A stretch of 15,386 nt of DNA, from NCBI GenBank assembly GCA_031273385.1, contig JAISRY010000087.1:1-15386 (forward strand), written 5' to 3'. Below, in pieces: positions 7,650-15,188 of this stretch. Each line of letters starts with the position of its first letter. Positions within the stretch are counted from its first letter, which is position 1. Both the position numbers and the translations under genes were made by a program. A model generated the notes under the pieces. It saw only the letters and a list, made by a program, of their open reading frames with translations, searched no databases and was not told the DNA's origin. The stretch is from Tannerellaceae bacterium (GTDB taxonomy: Bacteria; Bacteroidota; Bacteroidia; Bacteroidales; Tannerellaceae).

Positions 7650-8507
7650 ATGAGAAGATGTTGCTTCATTTTAATATTGTTTGTACCTTTGCTTTTTTCT
7701 TGCAAAAAGAGACAGGCAATCGGTGATGTGGAAATACTGGCAAAAATACATGAGCGTACATTGACCCGTTCCGGGGTAACGGCGTTGATCCCCCGCGGGG
7801 TATCTTCGGCGGACAGCTTCCTGATGGCGGAGAATTACATCAAAAAATGGGCGAAAGATGTGTTGGTCTATGAGGTCGCCATGCGCAACCTGCAAGATGA
7901 GAAGACGGAAATCGACCGTCTTGTCGAGGAGTACCGCTATTCGCTGACCCGCTACCGGTATCAGGAAAAGCTGCTCAGGGAGCGATTGTCGGTCAATATC
8001 CGCGAGAGCGACAAGATCAGTTATTACGAAGAGAACCAGAAAAAGTTCGTGCTGGACAAGGGGCTGATCAAGGGGGTGTTCCTGAAAATACCGGTGAATG
8101 CGCCCGGGCTGTCGGAGGTGAAAACGTGGTATAAGTCAAGCTCAAAGGAGTCGTTGGAAAAAATAGAGAAATACAGCATACAGAATGCGCTGATTTATGA
8201 CTACTTTTACGACCGCTGGGTGGACTTTGACGAGATCATGGATAATATCCCGCTGCGGGTGTCGAATACGAACGCGTTTTTAAGGGGAAACAGGTCGGTT
8301 GAGGTGTCGGACAGCAGCTATTGTTATCTGTTGAACATACAGGAGTACCTCTTGTCGGGGAGCATCGCTCCGTACGATTATGCGGAGCCCCAGATTATTG
8401 AAATGCTGATCAATCAGAAGAAGATAGACTTCCTGAACCGTTTTGAAGAGGAGTTGTATAACGACGCGATCAAGAGCGGCGACCTGATCTTCAATACGGA
8501 ACAGTAA
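7650..8507 (+). CDS. SurA-like lipoprotein with a degenerate PPIase region
   Basis: The 285-aa product begins with a lipoprotein signal: hydrophobic residues 6-17, then LLFSC with the lipidated Cys18. The residues after Cys are KKR and not acidic, so there is no Bacteroidetes surface-export signal, and a periplasm-facing lipoprotein is expected. A helical SurA-like N-terminal domain (about 50-120) leads into YYEENQKKFVLDKGLIKGVFLKIP at about 125-148. This resembles the start of a parvulin domain, but the conserved His of the AHILL motif is replaced (GVFLKI) and no GFHI motif follows. It is therefore probably a chaperone-like paralogue without isomerase activity. It lies 9 nt after the preceding PPIase gene and 29 nt before the SurA gene. 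Function is inferred from neighbours and the N-terminal resemblance. Confidence 0.72.
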   Translation: MRRCCFILILFVPLLFSCKKRQAIGDVEILAKIHERTLTRSGVTALIPRGVSSADSFLMAENYIKKWAKDVLVYEVAMRNLQDEKTEIDRLVEEYRYSLTRYRYQEKLLRERLSVNIRESDKISYYEENQKKFVLDKGLIKGVFLKIPVNAPGLSEVKTWYKSSSKESLEKIEKYSIQNALIYDYFYDRWVDFDEIMDNIPLRVSNTNAFLRGNRSVEVSDSSYCYLLNIQEYLLSGSIAPYDYAEPQIIEMLINQKKIDFLNRFEEELYNDAIKSGDLIFNTEQ

Positions 8508-8536
8508 TGCGCATTTATATATAAAAAGGAAATAGA

Positions 8537-9898
8537 ATGAAAAAGAGTTTTGTCGTATTTTTTCTTACCTGTTGTTCTCTGGTGGCGGTCGCCCAGGAGA
8601 ATGTGATTGACGAAATCGTGTGGGTGGTAGGAGATGACGCTATCCTGCGTTCGGATGTCGAAACGCAACGTCTGTTTATGTTGAATGAGAACCAGCGGCT
8701 GGACGGCGATCCTTATTGTACGATACCGGAAGAGATAGCGATCCAGAAGTTGTACCTGAACCAGGCCAAACTGGACAGTATAGAGGTCAGCGACACGCAG
8801 ATCCTCCAGAATGTAGACTACTGGATGAACGATGTATTGAACCGGATCGGCTCGAAAGAGAAGATGGAAGAGTACTTCAACAAGAAGATGTCGCAGATCA
8901 AGGAGGAACGGAAAGAGATGTTTAAGGAGCAGCAGATCATACAGATGATGCAACGCCAGCTGATCGGCGAAATCAAGCTGACCCCCTCCGACGTCAGGAA
9001 GTTCTACAACCAGATACCCAAAGACAGTTTACCGAATATCCCCACCACCGTAGAGGTGCAGATCATCATGCTGGAGCCCCGGATCCCTTTTGAGGAGACG
9101 GATGCGATAAAGGCGCGGCTGCGTGATTACACCGAGCAGATTACGAGCGGTAAAATGGAGTTTTCCTCCCTGGCGCTCCTCCATTCCGAAGATAACGAGT
9201 CGTCCCTGCATGGGGGGGAATTGGGCTTTATGGGGAAAACGCAGTTGCTCCCCGAATTTGCCAATGTCGCGTTCAACCTGAGCGATCCGAAGCGTGTTTC
9301 CAACATTGTGGAAACCGAATACGGCTTCCACATTATCCAGCTGATCGAGAAGCGCGGCGACAGGATCAACTGCCGCCATATCCTGCTGCGGCCGAGGGTT
9401 TCGGAGAAAGAGATCGTCGAAGCCACGAATAGGCTGGACTCCCTGTACACCGATTTACAGGCCAACAAATTCACCTTTGAAGAGGCGGCCACCTATATCT
9501 CGTTCGACAAGGATACGCGCAACAACAAAGGGTTGATGGTGAACCAGAAAATGGAAAGCAACAACTTTGGCACTCCCAAATTCGAAATGCAGGAGTTGCC
9601 GCAGGAGATTGGAAAGGTGGTGTACAACATGAAGGTGGGTGAAATATCCAAACCGTTCACCATGCTGACAAACAAGCAGAAAGAGGTTGTCGCAATCGTT
9701 AAACTAAAGGCGAGGACGGAGGCGCATAAGGCCAACATGTCCGATGATTACCTGGCATTAAAAAACATGGTTGAAGCCCAGAAACGCGAAGAGCTGCTGA
9801 AAAACTGGATCATAAAAAAGCAAAAGACGACTTATGTCCGTATCAGCGAGGGCTGGCGTAACTGCGATTTCAAATACCCCGGATGGGTTAAGGAATGA
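8537..9898 (+). CDS. surA: SurA-like periplasmic chaperone/PPIase
   Basis: SurA escorts outer-membrane proteins across the periplasm to the BAM complex. The 453-aa product has a signal peptide (MKKSFVVFFL core, probable cleavage after AVA or AVAQ near residues 19-20). The SurA N-terminal motif IDEIVWVVGDDAILRSDVE is at 24-42, a helical chaperone domain follows to about 165, and there are two parvulin domains (about 172-273 and 277-392). Domain 1 keeps GGELGFMGK and YGFHIIQLI but has Gln175 where the AHILL His is expected. Domain 2 keeps CRHILLRP (His281), but its GFHI segment is replaced by KEVVAIVKL (382-390). The 4-bp ATGA overlap with the next gene suggests translational coupling to the OstA-like protein. 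Confidence 0.9.
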   Translation: MKKSFVVFFLTCCSLVAVAQENVIDEIVWVVGDDAILRSDVETQRLFMLNENQRLDGDPYCTIPEEIAIQKLYLNQAKLDSIEVSDTQILQNVDYWMNDVLNRIGSKEKMEEYFNKKMSQIKEERKEMFKEQQIIQMMQRQLIGEIKLTPSDVRKFYNQIPKDSLPNIPTTVEVQIIMLEPRIPFEETDAIKARLRDYTEQITSGKMEFSSLALLHSEDNESSLHGGELGFMGKTQLLPEFANVAFNLSDPKRVSNIVETEYGFHIIQLIEKRGDRINCRHILLRPRVSEKEIVEATNRLDSLYTDLQANKFTFEEAATYISFDKDTRNNKGLMVNQKMESNNFGTPKFEMQELPQEIGKVVYNMKVGEISKPFTMLTNKQKEVVAIVKLKARTEAHKANMSDDYLALKNMVEAQKREELLKNWIIKKQKTTYVRISEGWRNCDFKYPGWVKE

Positions 9899-11472
9899 AA
9901 AAAACGGGTAAATTTCTTTTCATCGTCCTGTTTCATATCATTTTCTTTTGTGTATGGGCACAAATGCAGGAGGATATTCCCCCGAAGCAAACCGTTATCT
10001 ATCTGCTGCATGCCGATACGACCTCGTTTGACGAAGCGGTCAACCCCGATATCAAGGTGCTGACCGGCAACGTCTCTTTCCGGCACGACAGCTCGTTCAT
10101 GTATTGCGACAGCGCCTATTTGTATGAAAGCACCAATTCGCTGGAGGCCTTTGGCAATGTGCGTATGGAGCAGGGCGATACCCTGTTTCTGTATGGCGAC
10201 CACCTGTTGTATGATGGGAATATGCAGTTAGCCCGGATGCGCGAACATGTCAGGATGGAAAACAAGAACGTGACGCTTTTTACCGACAGCCTCAACTATG
10301 ACCGTTCGGTCAACGTGGGCTATTATTTTGAGGGAGGGCTGATTGTGGATGAAGAGAATGAGCTGTCTTCTTTTTACGGGCAATATTCGCCCGACACCAA
10401 GCAGGCCGTCTTCAATGACAGCGTCAGGCTGAACAACCCGGATTTCACCCTCTATTCCGATACGCTCCATTACCAGACGGATTCAAAGATCGCCACCATA
10501 TTAGGCCCCTCGGTCATTGAGTCCGACAGCGGGACGATCTATTCTTCGCGCGGATGGTACAATACGGAAACGAATGTCTCCCTGTTGCTGGACCGCTCGC
10601 AGGTCGTTTCAGGCGATAAAACGCTGATGGGGGACTCCATCCTGTATGATAAAACGGTGGGCTATTCCGAAGTTTTCGGGAATATGTTTTTACAGGATAC
10701 CCTGCAAAAGGCCATACTGCGGGGGGAATACGGCTTTTACAATGAATTGACGGAATATGCCTTTGCCACGGATAGCGCCTGCTTTATGGAATATTCCGAG
10801 GGCGATACCCTGTACCTGCACGCCGATACGATCCGGATGGCGACCGTTGATTCTACCTCCCGGGAGGTGAAAGCCTATTACGGCGTCCGTTTCTACCGGA
10901 CTGATTTGCAGGGCGTATGTGATTCCATGCGCTACAATACCCGGGATTCGGTATTATATATGTATACCGATCCGGTCGTCTGGAACGGAGAGTACCAACT
11001 ATACGGGGACACGATTCTCGTTTTCCTGAACGACAGTTCCATCCAGTATGTCCATGTGATGGAGTTCGCTTTCGCCGTCCAGTATCTGAATGTCTCCTGT
11101 TACAACCAGTTGAAAGGGAACGACATGAAAGCCTATTTCGAGCAGCAGGCCGTCCGGCAGATTGATGTCGGCGGGAATGTCGAATCCATCTATTACGTGA
11201 TAGACGGGGGAGAGATGGTCGGTATGAACCACACCAAAAGCCCTTACCTCACCATTTGGCTAAAAGATAACCAGATGGATAAGATTAAGATGTGGCCGGC
11301 CTCCGAAGGGACAAATTACCCGATCCCGGATTTAACCCCCGAACTGAAGCTGCTGAAAGACTTCTACTGGTTCGACTACCTGAGGCCCAAAAACAAAGAC
11401 GATATCTATCAGGTGATAAGAAGAAAAACGGAAGATGTACCGAAAAGAGGGAATAAATTCGTACATTCGTAG
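9895..11472 (+). CDS. OstA/LptA-like periplasmic protein
   Basis: The 525-aa exported protein resembles the OstA_2 group, relatives of LptA, whose beta-jellyroll carries lipopolysaccharide across the periplasm. It has a signal peptide (KK, then FLFIVLFHIIFFCVWA, cleavage near residue 22) and a long body of short beta strands. These strands form recurring patterns such as GDTLFLYGDHLLYDG (94-108), GDSILYDKTVGYSEVFGN (246-263) and GDTLYLHADTI (303-313). Stacked motifs of this kind suit a long beta-jellyroll filament or several LptA-like units. The gene overlaps the SurA stop by 4 bp (ATGA). A role in LPS transport together with SurA-assisted folding of its outer-membrane partner is inferred from family and context. 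No membrane-spanning LptD barrel is present in this protein. Confidence 0.82.
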   Translation: MKKTGKFLFIVLFHIIFFCVWAQMQEDIPPKQTVIYLLHADTTSFDEAVNPDIKVLTGNVSFRHDSSFMYCDSAYLYESTNSLEAFGNVRMEQGDTLFLYGDHLLYDGNMQLARMREHVRMENKNVTLFTDSLNYDRSVNVGYYFEGGLIVDEENELSSFYGQYSPDTKQAVFNDSVRLNNPDFTLYSDTLHYQTDSKIATILGPSVIESDSGTIYSSRGWYNTETNVSLLLDRSQVVSGDKTLMGDSILYDKTVGYSEVFGNMFLQDTLQKAILRGEYGFYNELTEYAFATDSACFMEYSEGDTLYLHADTIRMATVDSTSREVKAYYGVRFYRTDLQGVCDSMRYNTRDSVLYMYTDPVVWNGEYQLYGDTILVFLNDSSIQYVHVMEFAFAVQYLNVSCYNQLKGNDMKAYFEQQAVRQIDVGGNVESIYYVIDGGEMVGMNHTKSPYLTIWLKDNQMDKIKMWPASEGTNYPIPDLTPELKLLKDFYWFDYLRPKNKDDIYQVIRRKTEDVPKRGNKFVHS

Positions 11473-11505
11473 CGCTGATTCATTCACTTGTAAAATTGAT
11501 AGTAT

Positions 11506-11811
11506 ATGGCATTTTTTTCGTTTTATAATGTGCGTAGGCCGCGCCAGTTTGAGCATAAACCGATCTATTGGGATCCCCGCAAGGAAGATCTGGAAGAGCG
11601 TACCCGCCGGATTAAACGCGAGTTGGGGGTGGAAATACCGGAGGAGGAGTACAAACCCTCCATCAAAGGCACTTTTATCGAGGGGACGACTCACCTGAAA
11701 AAAAACCGGACGAAAGGGCATGATGCGCGAAGCCGTCAATATTCGAATATCAGGCTGATCGTCATCCTCGTCATATTGGCTACACTGTTTTGGGTTTTCT
11801 TCTTGAAATGA
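11506..11811 (+). CDS. Small tail-anchored membrane protein, function unknown
   Basis: The product is 101 aa. Its first 80 residues are hydrophilic and strongly charged, with a likely helix at about 25-42 (RKEDLEERTRRIKREL). Residues 84-100 are a single hydrophobic segment (LIVILVILATLFWVFFL) followed by one Lys and the stop, so it should be a C-terminally anchored inner-membrane protein with a cytoplasmic N-terminus. There is no signal peptide. It lies 33 nt after the OstA-like gene and overlaps the mutL start by 4 bp (ATGA), which supports it being a real coupled gene. I recognise it only as a type of small protein sitting next to mutL in Bacteroidales; no function is known to me. Confidence 0.8.
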   Translation: MAFFSFYNVRRPRQFEHKPIYWDPRKEDLEERTRRIKRELGVEIPEEEYKPSIKGTFIEGTTHLKKNRTKGHDARSRQYSNIRLIVILVILATLFWVFFLK

Positions 11812-13661
11812 GCGATATCATTCATTTACTTCCGGACAGTATTGCCAACCAGATTGCGGCAGGAGAGGTGATCCAACGGCCGGCTTCCGTGGTTAAGGAG
11901 CTGGTGGAGAACGCCGTCGATGCGGGGGCGAACGTCATCCAGGTCAACATAAAAGATGCGGGGCGGACGCTCATCCAGGTCATTGACGACGGGAAAGGGA
12001 TGTCTGAAACCGACGCCCGCATGGCATTCGAACGGCACGCCACGTCGAAAATCGCCTCCGCCGACGATTTGTTCGCCCTCCATACGATGGGATTCAGGGG
12101 CGAAGCGCTGGCCTCTATCGTGGCCGTAGCGCATGTCGAACTGCGTACGCGCCTCAAAGGGGCGGAATTGGGTACGCGGCTTTCCATCGCCGGGTCGGTG
12201 CTGGAGGAGATCGAATCCATTGCCTGCCAGGATGGGAGCAACTTTTCGGTGAAAAACCTCTTCTTTAATGTGCCGGCGCGTAGAAAGTTCCTGAAGTCCA
12301 ACGACGTGGAATTTCGCACGATCATCAACGAATTTGAACGGATCGTATTGGTGAATCCGCACATCGCCTTTTCGCTTTACCACAACAATACGGAGATATT
12401 CAACCTGCCCGAATCAGGCCTGCGCCAGCGCATTATGAACGTCTATGGAAAGACGATCAACCAGAAGCTGCTTTCCGTGGAGGTGCAGAGTTCCCTGGTC
12501 ACGCTGTCGGGGTTTGTCGGACGCCCCGATTCCGTCAGGAAACGCGGCGCATTGCAGTATTTCTTCGTCAATGGCCGCTATATGAAGCATCCCTATTTTC
12601 ATAAGGCGATTATGCAGGCGTATGAACAACTGATCCCGACGGGAGAAATGCCGAACTACTTTATCTATTTCACGCTCGATCCGGCTACGATTGACGTAAA
12701 TATCCACCCGAACAAGACGGAGATCAAGTTCGAAAACGAACAACCCATCTGGCAAATCCTCTCGGCGGCAACCCGCGAGGCGTTGGGGAAATCCAGCGCT
12801 ATCCCGACGATCGACTTCAATACGGACGACGCCATCCCCATCCCCATCTATAATCCGGCCGTGGAGACGGGAGGGTATAAAGCCCCCGATGTCCATGTCG
12901 ACCCCACCTATAATCCGTTTACCACCCACTCCCCCTCGCCGGCCTCGCCGGGGAAAATCCCCGAGTTCGACTGGTCTAAGCTCTATCAGGGGTTTGAAGA
13001 AAAACGCACGGCGATCCTGCCGGACGATGAGCCGTACGCCGGTTCGGAGGCTATCGAACCCGCCCTGCCCGAGAGGGAAGAGCAACTTTTTGAAGAGCTG
13101 TCCAATAGCTGCTACCAATATAAGGGGCGGTACATCATCACGTCTATCAAGTCGGGGCTGGCCCTGATCGACCAATACCGCGCCCATGTGCGTATCCTGT
13201 TCGACCAGTACATTGGCAATATACGCCGGCAGAAAGGCGCTTCCCAACAAATGCTTTTCCCCGAAATCGTAGAGTTTACCGCCGGCGAAGCGGCCATGTT
13301 GCCGTCCATACTGGACGACCTGTATCATGTCGGCTTCGATTTGAGCCATTTGGGGAACGACTGCTACGCGATAAACGGTATGCCGGCGGGCGTTGAGAAC
13401 CTGCATCCGGTGACGTTGGTCAAAGATGCGGTCAGCCATGCGATCGAAACGGGCTGCCAGGCGCGGGAAGAAATTTGCAACGCGATCGCCCTCTCTTTGG
13501 CGAAGGCCGCCGCTATCCGTCCGGGAAAAACGCTTTCCCCCGAAGAGATGAACCACCTGATCGCCTCCCTTTTCTCGTCCTCATCCCCCACCTACACCCC
13601 CGACGGAAAAGTGATCATGTTCCTCCTAAACGATGAAGAATTGGAAAAACGATTGAAATAA
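11808..13661 (+). CDS. mutL: DNA mismatch repair protein MutL, endonuclease motifs absent
   Basis: MutL links MutS mismatch recognition to strand removal. The start at 11808 gives 617 aa beginning MSDIIHLLPDSIANQIAAGE and makes an ATGA overlap with the preceding stop. A TTG start at 11790 would add six unlikely residues. The GHKL ATPase motifs are intact: KELVENAVDAGA with Glu31 and Asn35, DDGKGM at 60-65, and GFRGEAL at 95-101. A variable proline-rich linker covers about 335-425. The C-terminal domain retains a beta-clamp-type motif QMLFP (481-485). The metal-binding endonuclease motifs are not present: DQHAxxE reads DQYRAHV (455-461), the C-x-x-x-x-K segment reads SLAK, and CPHGRP reads TPDGKV (597-602). 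It is therefore probably a non-nicking MutL. Confidence 0.95.
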   Translation: MSDIIHLLPDSIANQIAAGEVIQRPASVVKELVENAVDAGANVIQVNIKDAGRTLIQVIDDGKGMSETDARMAFERHATSKIASADDLFALHTMGFRGEALASIVAVAHVELRTRLKGAELGTRLSIAGSVLEEIESIACQDGSNFSVKNLFFNVPARRKFLKSNDVEFRTIINEFERIVLVNPHIAFSLYHNNTEIFNLPESGLRQRIMNVYGKTINQKLLSVEVQSSLVTLSGFVGRPDSVRKRGALQYFFVNGRYMKHPYFHKAIMQAYEQLIPTGEMPNYFIYFTLDPATIDVNIHPNKTEIKFENEQPIWQILSAATREALGKSSAIPTIDFNTDDAIPIPIYNPAVETGGYKAPDVHVDPTYNPFTTHSPSPASPGKIPEFDWSKLYQGFEEKRTAILPDDEPYAGSEAIEPALPEREEQLFEELSNSCYQYKGRYIITSIKSGLALIDQYRAHVRILFDQYIGNIRRQKGASQQMLFPEIVEFTAGEAAMLPSILDDLYHVGFDLSHLGNDCYAINGMPAGVENLHPVTLVKDAVSHAIETGCQAREEICNAIALSLAKAAAIRPGKTLSPEEMNHLIASLFSSSSPTYTPDGKVIMFLLNDEELEKRLK

Positions 13662-13666
13662 ATACC

Positions 13667-14833
13667 ATGAGAACATTTGTCCATTTATCTGTTTTAGCTA
13701 CTGTTTGCCTGGTAGCGAACGGCGCTCTTTATGCTCAGCAAAAAGCGTCATTCCTCTCTCCCCCTCAAGTCGTTCAACATCTGGAAACGCAGTATAGGTA
13801 TGCGGAGGGAAACCGCAAATTCACCGGTATACCGAGTTTTGCCATTACCGCCGGAGGCAGGATGTGGGCGACATGGTATGCCGGCATGACGCCCGATGAA
13901 GATGACAACAACTATGTCGTACTCGCGACAAGCGGTGACGGGGGCGATACGTGGGAGGAGGTACTTGTCGTGGATCCCGACGGGAAAGGGCCGGTCAGGG
14001 CCTTTGACCCCGAACTCTGGATATCGCCGGACAATACGCTTTGGCTCTTTTGGGCGCAGGCGGTAAAGCATGACGGCTCTGTTTCGGGCGTGTGGACGAT
14101 ACGCACGAAAGAGGTGGAGCGGAAAAATCCGGTGTGGTCGAGCCCCGAACGATTGACGGATGGTATTATGATGTGCAAACCGACGGTTCTTTCAAACGGG
14201 GATTGGGTATTGCCGGTATCTACATGGATGACGGCCGAAAGCGCAAAAGCCGTCGTCTCGACCGACCGGGGAAAAACCTGGAACGTTCGGGGAGCATGCG
14301 ATATACCGGAGCATGAAAGGACATTTGACGAACCAATGATCGTTGAAAAAAAAGACGAATCACTGTGGATGTGGATAAGGACGGAAAGCGGAATAGGAGA
14401 GAGCTTCTCGAAAGACAGGGGCAAGACGTGGAGCAAATTCCGCCCCATGGATATCAAGCATGAAAGCGCACGCTTTTTTGTCCGCCGCTTGATGTCGGGG
14501 AACCTCCTGTTGGTGAAGAACGGCCCTATCGAATATGAAACCGGACGGCGGCATTTGATGGCTTTCCTCTCTAAAGACGACGGGACAACCTGGTCGAGGG
14601 GCTTGCTTCTTGACGAAAGAGCCGTCGTTTCATACCCGGACGGGCAGCAGGCGGAAGACGGCAGGATTTATATCACATACGATTACAACCGGACGACCGA
14701 TCAGCGGATTTTCCTGACAAGCTTTACCGAAGAAGACATTTTAGCCGAAGATTATGATGTGAGATTGGCCAAGGTATACACGAACAGGAGGTGTATTAGC
14801 CGAGGTGGTACACATTCTTTCGTAGGGTGGTGA
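13667..14833 (+). CDS. Secreted Asp-box (BNR) beta-propeller protein, sialidase-like
   Basis: The 388-aa product has a signal peptide (residues 1-23, cleavage near LYA-Q) and four Asp-box motifs: SGDGGDTW (89-96), STDRGKTW (198-205), SKDRGKTW (248-255) and SKDDGTTW (302-309). This is the hallmark of a sialidase-fold six-bladed propeller, and the length fits the BNR_2 group. However, the position of the FRIP motif, which supplies one arginine of the sialic-acid-binding triad, reads FTGIPS (52-57), so that Arg is missing. Arg238 and Arg273/274 could be other triad members. Activity on sialic acid is therefore doubtful; another glycan is possible. It begins 5 nt after the mutL stop, so it may ride on the mutL transcript. 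Confidence 0.85.
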   Translation: MRTFVHLSVLATVCLVANGALYAQQKASFLSPPQVVQHLETQYRYAEGNRKFTGIPSFAITAGGRMWATWYAGMTPDEDDNNYVVLATSGDGGDTWEEVLVVDPDGKGPVRAFDPELWISPDNTLWLFWAQAVKHDGSVSGVWTIRTKEVERKNPVWSSPERLTDGIMMCKPTVLSNGDWVLPVSTWMTAESAKAVVSTDRGKTWNVRGACDIPEHERTFDEPMIVEKKDESLWMWIRTESGIGESFSKDRGKTWSKFRPMDIKHESARFFVRRLMSGNLLLVKNGPIEYETGRRHLMAFLSKDDGTTWSRGLLLDERAVVSYPDGQQAEDGRIYITYDYNRTTDQRIFLTSFTEEDILAEDYDVRLAKVYTNRRCISRGGTHSFVGW

Positions 14834-14857
14834 AATAGAATTGAGAAAAAAGAGTTA

Positions 14858-14874
14858 CGAAAACGGCGTTTTCG
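14858..14874. terminator. Possible weak terminator after the propeller gene
   Basis: CGAAAAC (14858-14864) and GTTTTCG (14868-14874) form a perfect 7-bp stem around GGC, 25 nt after the stop codon. The right flank (GTCTATTTTG) is only moderately T-rich. The left flank contains a run of A, so on the minus strand the stem would be followed by a T-run. It may act in either direction, but the stem is AT-rich and short. Confidence 0.4.
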
Positions 14875-14957
14875 GTCTATTTTGTCAATAGAGTTGTAAA
14901 ATATTTCCGTTTTATGCATCAAATTTCGCTTATTGGTATACAAATTGAACAAACAGG

Positions 14958-14988
14958 TTTACATACGTGTCATTATTACGTATATTTG
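14958..14988 (+). promoter_or_regulatory. Candidate promoter in the convergent gap
   Basis: TATATTTG at 14981-14988 is an exact TAnnTTTG box. TTTA at 14958-14961, 19 nt upstream, is a near match to the -33 TTTG. The predicted transcript would start near 14995 on the plus strand, where no protein gene follows. It would run directly into the terminator at 15031-15060. Confidence 0.45.
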
Positions 14989-14994
14989 CCCCTG

Positions 14995-15064
14995 TGGATT
15001 TTTAATAATTATATTATCGTTATTTTAAGGCGTTCGGGCTTGTGAAAGTCTGAACGTTTTGTTT
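14995..15064 (+). ncRNA. Candidate small RNA of about 65-70 nt
   Basis: The start is inferred from the promoter-like site and the end from the terminator. The 5' half is AU-rich and the 3' half is the 11-bp stem with a GUGA tetraloop and U-tail. No Rfam family is recognised. The region could equally be just the distal terminator of the upstream operon. Confidence 0.3.
15031..15064 (+). terminator. Intrinsic terminator with GUGA tetraloop
   Basis: CGTTCGGGCTT (15031-15041) pairs with AAGTCTGAACG (15046-15056) over 11 bp, including two G-U wobbles, around the loop GTGA (a GNRA-type tetraloop). It is followed by TTTTGTTT. On the minus strand the two wobbles would become C-A mismatches, so the structure is built for a plus-strand RNA. 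Confidence 0.75.
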
Positions 15065-15070
15065 ATATAC

Positions 15071-15167
15071 ATTTCTTTGCGCATTCCCGTTTACGCGGAT
15101 GCGCATTGGCGAAAATTTCTTTGCGCAAAGAAATTTATCGCAATGCGCAAAGAAATTTTCGCCAATG
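15071..15167. repeat. Compound palindromic repeat (24-bp perfect hairpin)
   Basis: Positions 15104-15127 and 15144-15167 are a perfect 24-bp inverted repeat around a 16-nt loop. Its left arm overlaps a second, 24-nt perfect palindrome at 15113-15136 centred on TTTGCGCAAA. A third hairpin abuts it: 15079-15089 pairs with 15094-15104 with one mismatch around a TTTA loop. The core ATTTCTTTGCGCA occurs at 15071-15083 and 15115-15127, and inverted at 15122-15134 and 15144-15156. The element looks like a nested palindromic intergenic repeat and could also stop transcription from both sides. Confidence 0.85.
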
Positions 15168-15188
15168 GCTCCCGTCCGAAAATGGTCT

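Larger units (their letters stand above)
14834..15188. other. Convergent intergenic region, 355 bp
   Basis: This gap separates the plus-strand propeller gene from the minus-strand glycoside hydrolase. It is AT-rich from 14834 to about 15070 and then changes to palindromic sequence. It holds a 7-bp hairpin, a TAnnTTTG promoter-like site, a strong terminator and a large hairpin repeat, each listed separately. No credible protein-coding gene is seen. The short open frames on either strand are explained by the palindromes or by the ends of the flanking genes. Confidence 0.7.

Noticed and set aside
11790..11807. TTG start giving MutL six extra residues
   Set aside because: The ATG at 11808 matches the family N-terminus and gives the common ATGA overlap with the upstream gene.
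12414..13556. A 380-codon open frame antisense to mutL
   Set aside because: It fully overlaps conserved mutL sequence and shows no recognisable domain, start context or promoter; it is a frame shadow.
14752..14952. Minus-strand open frame of 66 codons at the end of the propeller gene
   Set aside because: About 80 bp overlap the propeller coding region; composition reflects AT-rich spacer and there is no promoter or family match.
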